A DNA stretch of 64,000 bases from Alphaproteobacteria bacterium. GTDB lineage: Bacteria; Pseudomonadota; Alphaproteobacteria; Micropepsales; Micropepsaceae. The stretch is from positions 62,001 to 126,000 of the forward strand of contig JAEUMK010000002.1 of NCBI GenBank assembly GCA_016792565.1, in the 5' to 3' direction. Of this stretch, positions 34,535-43,481 are shown one piece after another (positions within the stretch are counted from its first letter, which is position 1; each line of letters begins with the position of its first letter). The notes beneath the pieces were generated by a model. It had not been told where the DNA came from and did not search any database. It worked only from the letters and a program-made list of their open reading frames with translations. The position numbers and the translations under genes are program-made.

Positions 34535-35473
34535 ATGACCAGGAGCATTCTCGTAGCGGCCTCGCTGGCCCTGCTGTCGCAAGGCGTTGCGGCCGCCGAC
34601 TTCACGGTCGCCATCACGCAGGTGCGCGACCCCAAGCCGGTCTTCGCGACCGTGGAAAGCCGCAATGTCGTGTCGGCCCGCGCGCGCATCGGCGGCACGG
34701 TCGCCGATCTCGTCGTCGTCGAGGGCGACACCGTGACGGCCGGCCAGGTGATCGCCTCGGTGGGCGACGACAAGCTGGCGAGCCAGATAGCCGCCCTCAA
34801 GGCCGAAGCCGACAAGGCGGAAGCCGACCTGGTACGGGCCCGCGACCTGGCTGCACGCGGCGTCATTCCCAAAGCACAACTCGACGCCGCGGAAGCGGCG
34901 GCGTCGGCGGCGCGCAGCCGCCTCAACGCGCAACGGCAGCTGATGGCGGAAGGCGATGTCCTGTCGCCGCGGGCCGGACGGGTCCTCGCCGTGCCTGTGA
35001 CCTCGGGCGCTGTCGTGATGCCGGGCGAGGAAATCGCGCGGATCGCCGATGAAACCTACGTACTGCGCCTGCGCCTGCCCGAGCGCCACGCGCGCCATCT
35101 GAAGGCCGGCGACGAGGTGGTGCTGCCCTCCGATACCGGCGCGTTGGCGGAACGCGGTACCGTCACGCTTGTCTATCCGCAGATCGTCGATGGCCGCGTC
35201 GTCGCCGATGCGGCGTTCGACGGGCTCGGCAGCTACTTCGTGGGCGAGCGGGTGCGCATTCTTGTGTCGTCCGAAGCGCGCCCGGCGCTGGTCGTGCCGG
35301 CGGCGCTGGTCCACACGCATTTCGGCGCCGACTATGTGACCCTGAGGACGGCGGATGGCCGCGCGGCGGAGGCGCCGGTGCAGCCCGGCCAGCCGATGAC
35401 GCTGCCGGACGGCACGCCGGGCATCGAGATTCTCTCCGGCCTCGCGGCCGGCGACGTGCTGGTGCAGCCGTGA
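34535..35473 (+). CDS. RND efflux periplasmic adaptor subunit
   Basis: A 312-residue HlyD-type adaptor with a signal peptide (RSILVAASLALLSQGVAAAD). The first lipoyl half includes ARIGGTVADLVVVEGDTVTAGQVIASV, a short coiled coil is rich in Ala/Glu/Lys near residues 85-135, and the second lipoyl half is VLSPRAGRVLAVPVTSGAVV. It joins an inner-membrane RND pump to an outer-membrane channel (not present here). Its TGA overlaps the GTG start of the pump gene. Membership in a sulfide-sensor operon is the notable feature. Confidence 0.88.
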   Translation: MTRSILVAASLALLSQGVAAADFTVAITQVRDPKPVFATVESRNVVSARARIGGTVADLVVVEGDTVTAGQVIASVGDDKLASQIAALKAEADKAEADLVRARDLAARGVIPKAQLDAAEAAASAARSRLNAQRQLMAEGDVLSPRAGRVLAVPVTSGAVVMPGEEIARIADETYVLRLRLPERHARHLKAGDEVVLPSDTGALAERGTVTLVYPQIVDGRVVADAAFDGLGSYFVGERVRILVSSEARPALVVPAALVHTHFGADYVTLRTADGRAAEAPVQPGQPMTLPDGTPGIEILSGLAAGDVLVQP

Positions 35474-38400
35474 AGCTCGGCCTCTCCGGCGGGCTGACGC
35501 GAGCGACGATCCGCTCGCCGCTGACCCCGCTCTTCCTGCTGGCCGCGCTCGGCGTCGGGCTGCTCGCCCTCATGGCCATTCCGCGCGAGGAAGAGCCGCA
35601 GATCAGCGTGCCGATGGTCGACATCCATGTGCGTGCCGATGGGCTGAAAGCGCAGGATGCGGTCGAACTGATCACCAAGCCGCTGGAAACCATCGTCAAG
35701 GGCATCGACGGCGTCGAGCACGTCTATAGCCAGAGCGAGGACGACGGGGTCATCGTCACGGCCCGCTTCGAGGTGGGCACCGACCCCGACGACGCCATCG
35801 TGCGCGTACACGAGAAGGTGCGCGCCAACTACGACCGGATGCCCATCGGCGTTCCCGAGCCGCTGATCGTCGGACGCGGCATCAACGACGTGCCGATCTT
35901 CGTCGTCACGCTGTCGCCCAAGCCTGAAGCCGCCGGGCGCTGGCAGGACAGCGACCTCTACCGGATCGCCGACGAGTTGCGCGCCGAACTCGCCAAGGTG
36001 CCGGACACCGGCCTGTCGTTCATCGCCGGCGGCGAGCCAGACCAGATTCAGGTGCAACCCGATCCCGCCAAGCTGTCGCTCTACGGCGTCACGCTGCAAC
36101 AGCTGGTCGCCAAGGTCTCGGAGGCCAACACCGCCTTCGCCGCCGGGCGGCTGCGCCAGGGCGGCGTCGCCATGACGGCCGCCGTCGGCCAGACCCTGAA
36201 CGGCATCCCCGACATCGGCCTTCTGGTGCTGACGACACGCGACGGGCGTCCGGTCTATGTGCAGGACGTCGCCACGATCATCCTCGGACGCAAGCCGGTG
36301 GACCAGCGAGTCTGGGCTTACACCAAGGACGAGGCGGGCGCCTGGTCGCGGGCGCCGGGTGTCAGCCTCGCCATCGCCAAGCGTGCGGGAGCGAACGCGG
36401 TCAACATCGCGCACGCGCTGGAAGCGCGGCTGGGCACCCTTGAAGGTACGCTCATACCCGGCGACGTGGCGGTCGAGATCACGCGCAACTACGGCGAGAC
36501 CGCGAACGAGAAAGCGGACGAGCTCCTCTTCCATCTCGGTCTTGCGACGATCTCGATCGTGCTGCTGATCGCCTTCGCGATCGGCTTTCGCGAGGCGGTC
36601 GTCACCTTCGTGGTGATCCCCACGACCATCCTGCTGACGCTCTTCGCCGCCAATCTGATGGGCTACACGATCAATCGCGTCAGCCTGTTCGCCCTCATCT
36701 TCTCGATCGGCATCCTGGTCGACGACGCCATCGTGGTGATCGAAAACATCGCCCGGCACTGGGCGATGCGCGACGGCCGCACGCGCACGCAGGCGGCGAT
36801 CGAGGCGGTCGCCGAGGTCGGCAATCCCACCATCGTCGCGACGCTGACGGTGATCGCGGCGCTGCTGCCGATGCTCTTCGTGTCGGGGCTGATGGGCCCC
36901 TACATGGCGCCCATTCCGGCCAACGCCTCGGCGGCGATGATCTTCTCGTTCTTCGTCGCGATGGCGATCGCGCCCTGGCTGATGCTGAAGCTTGCGCCGC
37001 GCGAGAGCGCGGGGACTGGACACGCGAGCCACCACGATGGCGGCGCGCTCGGCCGGCTCTACCGGCGGGTCGCCTCGCCGGTTCTGGCGTCGCGGCGCAG
37101 CGCCTGGATTTTCCTCCTGGCCGTGGGTGCGGCGACCATCCTCTCGCTCGGGCTCTTCGCGACGGCCTCGGTGACGGTCAAGCTGCTGCCCTTCGACAAC
37201 AAGTCCGAGCTTCAGGTCGTCGTCGATCTGCCCGAGGGGGCGAGCCTTGAGGACACCGAGCGGGTGCTGTTCGCGGCGGCGGAGCGGACGCAGTCCCTGC
37301 CCGAGATCGTCTCGATCCAGGCCTATGCCGGCACCGCCTCGCCGTTCAATTTCAACGGCCTCGTGCGCCATTCCTATCTGCGCTCGCGTCCCGAGCAGGG
37401 CGATCTCCAGGTCAATCTGCTGCCGAAATCCGACCGCGACCGCGAGAGCCACGCCGTGGCGCTCGACCTGCGCGAGCGGCTGAAAGGCCTCCCGGCGCCC
37501 GAGGGAACGGCAATCAAGGTCGTGGAGGTGCCGCCGGGGCCGCCGGTTCTCGCGACGCTGCTGGCGGAAATCTATGGACCCGACGCTGAAACCCGCCGTG
37601 CCGTCGCTGCCGAAACGCGCCAACTCTTTGAAAGCGTTCCCTATGTGGTGGACATCGACGACTCCTTCGGCACCCCCCGCCCGCGCCTGAGGATCGCCAT
37701 CGACCAGGACCAGATCGAATTTCTCGGCGTGCGGCAGAGCGACGTCTACAGCACGGTGCGCGCGCTTCTGGACGGCGTGCCGGTCGGCTACTCGCATCGC
37801 GGCGAGGGGCGCGATCCGATCGAGATCGCCATCCGCCTGCCGCGCTCGGGGCTCAGCTGGAACGAGGCCATGGCGGCGACGCCGGTGCCGGCCGACACGA
37901 TTCCGGGGACGCGCGGCGTGGTCGAGCTGGGCGACGTCGTGACGGTGAGCGTGGAGGACGGCTCCTACCCCATCTTCCGGCGCGACGGACGCTTCGCCGA
38001 GATGGTGACGGCAGAGCTCGCCGGCGCGTTCGAGGCGCCGATCTACGGCATGATGGATGTTGCCGACGCGGTGCATGCTCACGACTGGGGCAGTCTGCCC
38101 AAGCCGGAGATCCTCATCTACGGCCAGCCGGACGACGAAACGAAGGCAAGCCTCCTGTGGGACGGCGAGTGGGAGATCACCTATGTGACCTTCCGCGACA
38201 TGGGCGCGGCGTTCATGGTGGCGATCCTCGGGATCTATGTGCTCGTCGTGGCGCAGTTCGGCTCGTTCCGCCTGCCGCTGGTCATCCTGACGCCGATTCC
38301 GCTGACGTTGATCGGAATCATGATCGGGCACTGGCTGCTGGGCGCCGCCTTCACCGCGACATCGATGATCGGCTTCATCGCGCTCGCCGGCATCATCGTG

Positions 38401-38706
38401 CGCAACTCGATCCTGCTGGTCGACTTCATCCGGCATAGCGGGCACGAGGGGGCGTCGCTGCGCGACATCCTGCTGGAGGCCGGTGCGGTGCGGTTCAAGC
38501 CGATCCTGCTCACCGCCATCGCGGCAATGATCGGGGCGGCGACGATCCTGCTCGACCCGATCTTCCAGGGTCTTGCGATTTCGCTGCTCTTCGGCCTGGC
38601 GTCGTCGACCCTGCTGACCGTGCTGGTCATTCCGGCCATCTACGTGGCGCTGCGCGGGGAGCGCAACGTTGCGGCGGCGCAGACGCCGGACGCCCCCGCC
38701 ATCTAG
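35470..38706 (+). CDS. RND family efflux pump, inner-membrane permease
   Basis: 1078 residues. TM1 is near residues 17-33 (PLFLLAALGVGLLALMAIP), then a large periplasmic porter domain, TM2-TM6 around 350-510 with FSIGILVDDAIVVIENIARHW carrying the TM4 Asp pair of the proton relay, a second porter domain, and a C-terminal helix block ending near 1060. It is close to AcrB-type hydrophobe pumps of the simple adaptor-plus-pump kind. The start is GTG at 35470 and overlaps the adaptor stop. It ends 121 bp before a LysR gene. Confidence 0.93.
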   Translation: MKLGLSGGLTRATIRSPLTPLFLLAALGVGLLALMAIPREEEPQISVPMVDIHVRADGLKAQDAVELITKPLETIVKGIDGVEHVYSQSEDDGVIVTARFEVGTDPDDAIVRVHEKVRANYDRMPIGVPEPLIVGRGINDVPIFVVTLSPKPEAAGRWQDSDLYRIADELRAELAKVPDTGLSFIAGGEPDQIQVQPDPAKLSLYGVTLQQLVAKVSEANTAFAAGRLRQGGVAMTAAVGQTLNGIPDIGLLVLTTRDGRPVYVQDVATIILGRKPVDQRVWAYTKDEAGAWSRAPGVSLAIAKRAGANAVNIAHALEARLGTLEGTLIPGDVAVEITRNYGETANEKADELLFHLGLATISIVLLIAFAIGFREAVVTFVVIPTTILLTLFAANLMGYTINRVSLFALIFSIGILVDDAIVVIENIARHWAMRDGRTRTQAAIEAVAEVGNPTIVATLTVIAALLPMLFVSGLMGPYMAPIPANASAAMIFSFFVAMAIAPWLMLKLAPRESAGTGHASHHDGGALGRLYRRVASPVLASRRSAWIFLLAVGAATILSLGLFATASVTVKLLPFDNKSELQVVVDLPEGASLEDTERVLFAAAERTQSLPEIVSIQAYAGTASPFNFNGLVRHSYLRSRPEQGDLQVNLLPKSDRDRESHAVALDLRERLKGLPAPEGTAIKVVEVPPGPPVLATLLAEIYGPDAETRRAVAAETRQLFESVPYVVDIDDSFGTPRPRLRIAIDQDQIEFLGVRQSDVYSTVRALLDGVPVGYSHRGEGRDPIEIAIRLPRSGLSWNEAMAATPVPADTIPGTRGVVELGDVVTVSVEDGSYPIFRRDGRFAEMVTAELAGAFEAPIYGMMDVADAVHAHDWGSLPKPEILIYGQPDDETKASLLWDGEWEITYVTFRDMGAAFMVAILGIYVLVVAQFGSFRLPLVILTPIPLTLIGIMIGHWLLGAAFTATSMIGFIALAGIIVRNSILLVDFIRHSGHEGASLRDILLEAGAVRFKPILLTAIAAMIGAATILLDPIFQGLAISLLFGLASSTLLTVLVIPAIYVALRGERNVAAAQTPDAPAI

Positions 38707-38827
38707 GGAGCCTGCCGGTGACTGGCATCGCATCCAGAGCAGAGTATGCCTACCCGCTTTCGGCTCGGGAGCCAGTAGAGTATCCATCGTCCTGCCAGCT
38801 GGAACGCCAGTCCAGGTGAGGTCCATC

Positions 38828-39748
38828 GTGCATTCAGTCCACCACCTCGAAATGATCGCAGCACTGGCCAAGCATCGCCATTTCGGCCGTGCCGCAGAAT
38901 CGCTCGGGATTTCGCAGCCGGGTCTCACCAAGGGCCTGCTGTACGTGGAGCGGGAGCTGGGTGTGAAGCTGTTCGACCGCGCCTCGCCCATCCGGCCGAC
39001 GGCGTTCGGCGAGATCGTATTGGCGCGCAGCGAGGAGATCATCACGGGGTTCGCCGAAATCAGGCGCGAAATCGACCAGGCCAAACGCGAGACGACGCCC
39101 GAACTGGTCGTCAGCACCGGCGTCCACGCCGCAGAGACTTCGGGCCTTGAGGCGATGGCCGAGTTCTCGGCGGCCTTTCCGGCGATCCGGTGTTCGATCA
39201 GCGTCAAGTCCTGGGAGGAGGTCGAGGCGGATGTTCTGGCGCAACGCTGCGACCTGGGTTTCGCCTCGATCAAGTCGGCGTGCGAAAGCCCGAATCTGGA
39301 GACCGAGGAGGTCCGGAGAAGCCGCAAGGAGGTCTTCTGCCGGCCAGGCCATCCTATGGCCGGCCGCGAGACGGTCACGTTCGAGGAACTGACCAGCTAC
39401 CCCTGGGTCGCGCCCGGCACAGTCGTGGAGGACCTTCCCTTCCGCGACGGTGCCGAGGGTGCGTTCGGCAAGGTGGCCGGCGCCAAGGGCCAGGTGAAGC
39501 CGCGGTTGCAGGCCTCGACACTCGAAACCATCAAGCAAATCGTCGGGCGCAGCGATGCCATTTCGGCAGCACCTCTCGTTCTCATCAAGGATGATGTTGC
39601 GGCCGGACGGCTGCGCATTCTGACGCCCGTCGATGCCGAGCTTCACGATCGGCTCGGCTTCCTCTGGCGCAAGGGCCGTGCGCTCTCGCCCGCCGCGAAG
39701 GAGTTCATGAGGATCGTGCGCGCAATCGAGGCCAAGCTCGGGCCTTGA
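38828..39748 (+). CDS. LysR-family transcriptional regulator
   Basis: 306 residues from GTG 38828. The N-terminal winged helix has LEMIAALAKHRHFGRAAESLGISQPGLTKGLLYVERELGVKLFDR (recognition helix around residue 35), and the type 2 periplasmic-binding effector domain follows. The upstream open frame to 38669 is not family sequence. The neighbour on the same strand, 120 bp downstream, is the nitroreductase-like gene; the LysR protein could control it, but no effector can be named. Confidence 0.87.
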   Translation: MHSVHHLEMIAALAKHRHFGRAAESLGISQPGLTKGLLYVERELGVKLFDRASPIRPTAFGEIVLARSEEIITGFAEIRREIDQAKRETTPELVVSTGVHAAETSGLEAMAEFSAAFPAIRCSISVKSWEEVEADVLAQRCDLGFASIKSACESPNLETEEVRRSRKEVFCRPGHPMAGRETVTFEELTSYPWVAPGTVVEDLPFRDGAEGAFGKVAGAKGQVKPRLQASTLETIKQIVGRSDAISAAPLVLIKDDVAAGRLRILTPVDAELHDRLGFLWRKGRALSPAAKEFMRIVRAIEAKLGP

Positions 39749-39868
39749 ATTCGCTTCCCTCGCAGACGAGGATCGGGTGGCGGTGCAGCCCCGCCTGACC
39801 GGCGGCGGCGATCCGGAGACCGTGGCGCATGCTGCCCAAGGCCCCGGTGCCGCCGTGCGGAGAGCGCG

Positions 39869-40984
39869 ATGGCGACAAGACGAAGCGTTCTGATCGGCGC
39901 GCTCGGCGCCAGCGCCCTTGCAGCGGGCGGCGGCGGGCTGTGGTTCCATGTCGCCCGCGGCAGCGCCGGCGACTACGAAGCGCGGGCACGCTCGCTGAGG
40001 ACGGTCTTCGATCCCGAGAACGCCGGCGACAGGCTGTGGGCGGAGATCGTCCGCTATGCGACGCTCGCGGCGAACAGCCACAACACGCAAGCCTGGCGCT
40101 TCGGCTGGGACAACGGCGACCTGGCGATCACGCCCGATGGCGCGCGGCGGACGCCGGCGGTCGATCCGGATGATCATCACCTCTACGCCAGTCTCGGCTG
40201 CGCGTTGGAGAATATGCTGCTGGCCGGACAGGCGGCCGGACTGCGGCTGGTGCCGCGCTTCGCGGACGGCGCCATCCGCGTCGCGCTGGAGCCGGCGAAA
40301 CCCGCCACCGACTGGCTGTTCGACGCCATCCCGCATCGCCAGTCGACGCGCGGGCCGTTCGACGGCAGTACGCTGAGCGCCGAGGAGCAGCGGCTGCTGG
40401 AGGAGACGCCGCTGGGCGGCGGCGTCGAGGGCGTCGTCGTGAGGCTGTTCACCGACCGCCCTGCGATCGCGGCGGTGCGCGAATACGTCATCGAGGGCAA
40501 TACGCGGCAGATGGCCGATGCGGCGTTCGTCGCCGAGCTCAGGCAGTGGATCCGCTTCGGCTACGGCGAGGCGCTGCGTACCGGCGACGGCCTGTTCGGC
40601 GTCGCCTCCGGCAATCCCGCTCTGCCCGAGGCGCTGGGCAGCCTCATCTTCTCGTCGGTCTTCACGTTGGACGGCGAAACCGAGAAGTACCGCACGCAGA
40701 TCGACGGCTCGGCGGCCATCGCGGTCCTCTCGGCGGCAACCGACGACCCGGCCGGCTGGGTGCAGGCCGGGCGCGCCGTGCAGCGCCTGCAGCTCGCAGC
40801 GACGGCGATGGGCCTGAAGACGTCCTATATCAACCAGCCGGTCGAGGTGGCGGCGCTGCGCGGCCAGTTCGCCGCGTGGGCCGGGCTCGGCGCGCGGCGG
40901 CCCGATCTCGTGCTGCGGATCGGCCGAGGCGCGGCCCTGCCCTATTCGTTGCGCCGCCCGGTCGAGGCGGTCTACGGCGGCTGA
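39869..40984 (+). CDS. Nitroreductase-family FMN protein (Acg-like) with Tat signal
   Basis: A 371-residue protein. The N-terminus ATRRSVLIGALGASALAAGG has a twin-arginine motif followed by a hydrophobic stretch, implying folded export. The core has ANSHNTQAWRFGW near residue 69, which matches the FMN phosphate-binding start of nitroreductases ('pSshNtQpw'), and later ATAMGLKTSYINQPVE, the usual second flavin segment. The length (about 370) suits the Acg subgroup, a duplicated nitroreductase fold. Export of a flavoprotein of this type suggests a periplasmic redox or flavin-storage role. It converges on the enoyl-CoA hydratase gene. Confidence 0.8.
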   Translation: MATRRSVLIGALGASALAAGGGGLWFHVARGSAGDYEARARSLRTVFDPENAGDRLWAEIVRYATLAANSHNTQAWRFGWDNGDLAITPDGARRTPAVDPDDHHLYASLGCALENMLLAGQAAGLRLVPRFADGAIRVALEPAKPATDWLFDAIPHRQSTRGPFDGSTLSAEEQRLLEETPLGGGVEGVVVRLFTDRPAIAAVREYVIEGNTRQMADAAFVAELRQWIRFGYGEALRTGDGLFGVASGNPALPEALGSLIFSSVFTLDGETEKYRTQIDGSAAIAVLSAATDDPAGWVQAGRAVQRLQLAATAMGLKTSYINQPVEVAALRGQFAAWAGLGARRPDLVLRIGRGAALPYSLRRPVEAVYGG

Positions 40985-40995
40985 CGCTGGGGCTC

Positions 40996-41826
40996 TCAAT
41001 CCTGCCCTTTGGTGCGGTAGTCGCCGAACGCCTTGTCGCGGGCGCTGAGGCCCTCGGCGACATTCTCGCGCACCTTCGCAAAGGTCGCCCGCGAGCTTTC
41101 GGTGGTCAGCGCTAGGGCTTGGATTTCCGTGCCCGCGCGGATCGCTGCGCGCAGGCCCATGATCTCCATCGCGCGATGGACCGAGCGCTTGTTCATCTGC
41201 TGCACGTCCGGCGCGATGCGGGCGATGCGGCCGGCAATCCTGAGGACCTCGGCCTCCAGCGCGGCAGCCGGGAAGGCGCGATTGGCGAAGCCGACCCGTA
41301 CCGCCTCGATGCCGTCGATGGCGTCGCCGGTCAGCATCATCTCCATCGCCGGACGCAGGCCGCAGAGCCAAGCATGGAACTGGTTGTCGGGCGGGCTCAT
41401 CATGCGCACCGGCGGGTAGCCGATCTGCGCGTCCTCGGCGACATAGACAAGATCGCAGGCGGTGGCGAGTTCAGAGCCCCCCGCCAGACACCAGCCATGG
41501 ACCTCGGCGATCACCGGCGTCGCCAGATCCCAGATACGGAAGGCGCCCTCGACGACATGGCGGGCCCACTGGCCGGCGCCCGCGGCCGTGTGGAAGGGCA
41601 GTTCGCGCGGCGCATCGCGCGACAGATCGTAGCCCGACGAGAAGCAGGCACCCGCGCCGCGCAGGATGACGACGCGCACCTCGGGGTCGCGGTCGGCGGC
41701 CTCGAGCGCCTCGAAGAGGCGGGCGCGCAGAGCGTTCGACAGCGCGTTGCGCTTTTCGGGGCGGTTCAGCGTGAGGCGGCGGACATGGGGCGCCGGATCG
41801 TCGATCAGCAAAATGTCGTCCGTCAC
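40996..41826 (-). CDS. Enoyl-CoA hydratase/isomerase family protein
   Basis: A 276-residue crotonase. The segment LTLNRPEKRNALSNALR is typical of the fold, FSSGYDLS contributes the oxyanion loop, and HGWCLAGGSELATACDLVYVAEDAQIGYP gives the conserved Gly pair and first catalytic Glu. The second catalytic Glu of the family ('GxPE') is not obvious (IGYPP), so isomerase, hydrolase or retro-aldol activity is possible. It is the last gene of a DUF35/thiolase-like/crotonase operon and lies 3 bp after the thiolase-like gene. Confidence 0.85.
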   Translation of the reverse strand: MTDDILLIDDPAPHVRRLTLNRPEKRNALSNALRARLFEALEAADRDPEVRVVILRGAGACFSSGYDLSRDAPRELPFHTAAGAGQWARHVVEGAFRIWDLATPVIAEVHGWCLAGGSELATACDLVYVAEDAQIGYPPVRMMSPPDNQFHAWLCGLRPAMEMMLTGDAIDGIEAVRVGFANRAFPAAALEAEVLRIAGRIARIAPDVQQMNKRSVHRAMEIMGLRAAIRAGTEIQALALTTESSRATFAKVRENVAEGLSARDKAFGDYRTKGQD

Positions 41827-41829
41827 GCG

Positions 41830-42972
41830 TCAGGCCTCCAGGATGGTGACGGCCGAGAGGCCCGGCGCACCATAGACCTGAGTATAGCCGATCCGCGCCG
41901 TCTCGACCTGACGGCCGGCGGCGCGGCCGCGCAGCTGCTGGACGTTCTCGTAGACCTGGCGCAGGCCGGATGCGCCTATCGGCTCGCCACAGGCGAGGCA
42001 GCCGCCATCTGTGTTGATGGGCAGCCGCCCGCCCAGCCGCGTCTCGCCGTCGCGTAGCATCGCTTCCTGCGCGCCGTCGGCGCAGAGTCCGTTCTCGGCC
42101 ATGTGCATGATCTCGGCGCCGCTCTCGGTGTCCTGGATCTGGGCGACGTCGATGTCGTCCGGCGCGACGCCGGCCATCTCGTAGGCCGCCTTCGAGGCGA
42201 TCTGGGTCGGCGAGGGACCACGCACGATGTCGAGCGAGGGGGCGAAGACCTCGAAAGAGCCTTCCATGCGGGTGCGGACCGCAGCGCCCCGGATCCTGGG
42301 ACCGGCAAGCCCGAGGGCGCGCATCTTCCGTTCGGAGGCGAGGATCAGCGCCGCGCCGCCTTCGGCGGGCGAGCAGAACATGAACTTGGTCAGCGGATCG
42401 GAGACCATCTGGGCACTGAGGATGGTGGCGGCGTCGACCGGCTGCTTGCGCCAGGAGTGGGGCGTGCGCGCGCCGTTCTCGAAGGCCTTCTCGGCGACGC
42501 GGGCGAGCGTCATCGGGGTAATGCCGTGGAGCCCCATGTAGCGCGCGATCTTGTTGCCGAAGAACTGCGTGGTGAGCATCAGGCCAGTCTCGCCGTACCA
42601 CTCGGGCAGGCCCCAGGCGGCGGGCTCGGGATTGAAGGCGCCGCGCGGATGCTTGTCGAAGCCGACGACGATCCCGAGGTCGAACTCGCCCGACTTGATC
42701 GCCCAGTAGCCCGCCAGCAGGGCCGAGCCGCCGGTGGCGCAACCGTTGGCGACGTTGATGAACTGCACGCCGGTGAGCCCGAGGCGGGGCAGCAGCGCAT
42801 CGGCATTGCCGGCGGCCGAAGAGCCGCCGAACGCGAACTGGACGTCTTCCCAGCCGATGGCGGCATCGGCCAGCGCCTCGCGCAGCGCGAAGACGCCCTG
42901 GTCGAGCCCGGTCAGGTCGTCATGACGGCCGAAGGGATGGATGCCGGCGCCGACGATGTGGACATCTGTCAT
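41830..42972 (-). CDS. Thiolase-fold protein with altered catalytic residues (lipid-transfer/aldolase-like)
   Basis: A 380-residue SCP2-type thiolase fold. The first nucleophile position is kept (NVANGCATGGSA, C78), but other catalytic residues are not. The usual 'HDxF' is QIQDTESG (Q280), the 'GHPxGA' His is Glu in GEPIGASG (E330), and the second Cys is replaced by Tyr in TQVYGAPG (Y367). Normal Claisen chemistry is therefore doubtful. It is directly followed upstream by a DUF35 partner, the pairing found in Ltp2/ChsH2-type aldolases of steroid side-chain degradation, which also diverge from thiolases at these positions. The start is ATG 42972, preceded by TGAGG. Aldolase assignment is inference. 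Confidence 0.78.
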   Translation of the reverse strand: MTDVHIVGAGIHPFGRHDDLTGLDQGVFALREALADAAIGWEDVQFAFGGSSAAGNADALLPRLGLTGVQFINVANGCATGGSALLAGYWAIKSGEFDLGIVVGFDKHPRGAFNPEPAAWGLPEWYGETGLMLTTQFFGNKIARYMGLHGITPMTLARVAEKAFENGARTPHSWRKQPVDAATILSAQMVSDPLTKFMFCSPAEGGAALILASERKMRALGLAGPRIRGAAVRTRMEGSFEVFAPSLDIVRGPSPTQIASKAAYEMAGVAPDDIDVAQIQDTESGAEIMHMAENGLCADGAQEAMLRDGETRLGGRLPINTDGGCLACGEPIGASGLRQVYENVQQLRGRAAGRQVETARIGYTQVYGAPGLSAVTILEA

Positions 42973-42979
42973 GGGAACC

Positions 42980-43378
42980 TCAGGCGGGTTTGAAAGCATA
43001 GGTGACGGTGTCGCCGCCCTTGCCGAAGGGCTGCAGGGTCAAGGCCATGGGCTGGCCGATCCTGAGGGCCGCGAAATCGTCGGTCTCGATGCGGGTCTCG
43101 ACGATGACCTCGCCGGGCAGCTCGACATAGCCGAGCGCAAAGGGCCTGAAGCTGCGCTCGTCGTCGTCGCCGGCGTAAGGCGGGGATTTGGGGCGGAAGC
43201 GCTGGACGGTGAAGGACCACAACGTGCCGCGATCCTTCAGCTCGACGGGATCGAACTGGGCAGCCTCGGCACCGGCGGGCAACGGGAAAACGATCTTTCC
43301 GTCGCGCTTGCGGCGGCCGCCGATGAGGCGGGGGCCCGCCTCAGTCATCCGGAACAGGCCTTCGGCGATCGGCTTCAT
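42980..43378 (-). CDS. DUF35/OB-fold protein lacking zinc-ribbon cysteines
   Basis: A 132-residue DUF35-type protein: rubredoxin-like N-terminal half (RLIGGRRKRDGKIVFPLPAG), then an OB-fold half (GTLWSFTVQRFRPKSPPY, FALGYVELPGEVIVETRI, IGQPMALTLQPF). In most members the N-terminal half has C-x2-C and C-x2-C zinc ligands around 'rC..CG...FP...Cp.C'. Here all four are replaced (RRKR, then AGAEAA), so it should not bind zinc this way. It heads the crotonase/thiolase-like operon and probably forms a complex with the thiolase-fold protein 7 bp downstream. The ATG at 43378 is used; the frame extends to 43483 through promoter DNA. Confidence 0.83.
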   Translation of the reverse strand: MKPIAEGLFRMTEAGPRLIGGRRKRDGKIVFPLPAGAEAAQFDPVELKDRGTLWSFTVQRFRPKSPPYAGDDDERSFRPFALGYVELPGEVIVETRIETDDFAALRIGQPMALTLQPFGKGGDTVTYAFKPA

Positions 43379-43442
43379 GCACGCCACTCCCTTCCACCGG
43401 CGCCTCGGGGCGCTTCTGGCGCCGACGATAGCGGAGCCCAAG

Positions 43443-43464
43443 AAAAAGTCACGCCTGACTTTTT
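43443..43464. promoter_or_regulatory. Perfect palindrome AAAAAGTCA-CGCC-TGACTTTTT
   Basis: 9-bp arms with a 4-bp centre. The left half with two extra bases, AGAAAAAGTCA, recurs exactly at 59456-59466 upstream of the TonB receptor. On the minus strand it gives GTGACTTTTTC, with a possible -10 (TATCGT) 16 bp on, so it may be an operator overlapping a promoter for the DUF35 operon 65 bp away. Confidence 0.5.
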
Positions 43465-43481
43465 TGCCGACTTTTCGGCGC

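Noticed and set aside
35332-39378. 1348-codon open frame on the minus strand opposite the RND pump
   Set aside because: It is a shadow frame made long by high GC and codon bias. Its protein is rich in His/Arg/Asp without any domain, while the plus strand has complete adaptor and RND motifs with overlapping starts and stops.
38834-41371. 845-codon minus-strand frame opposite LysR and the nitroreductase-like gene
   Set aside because: It crosses two well-supported plus-strand genes and their intergenic gap and lacks family sequence.
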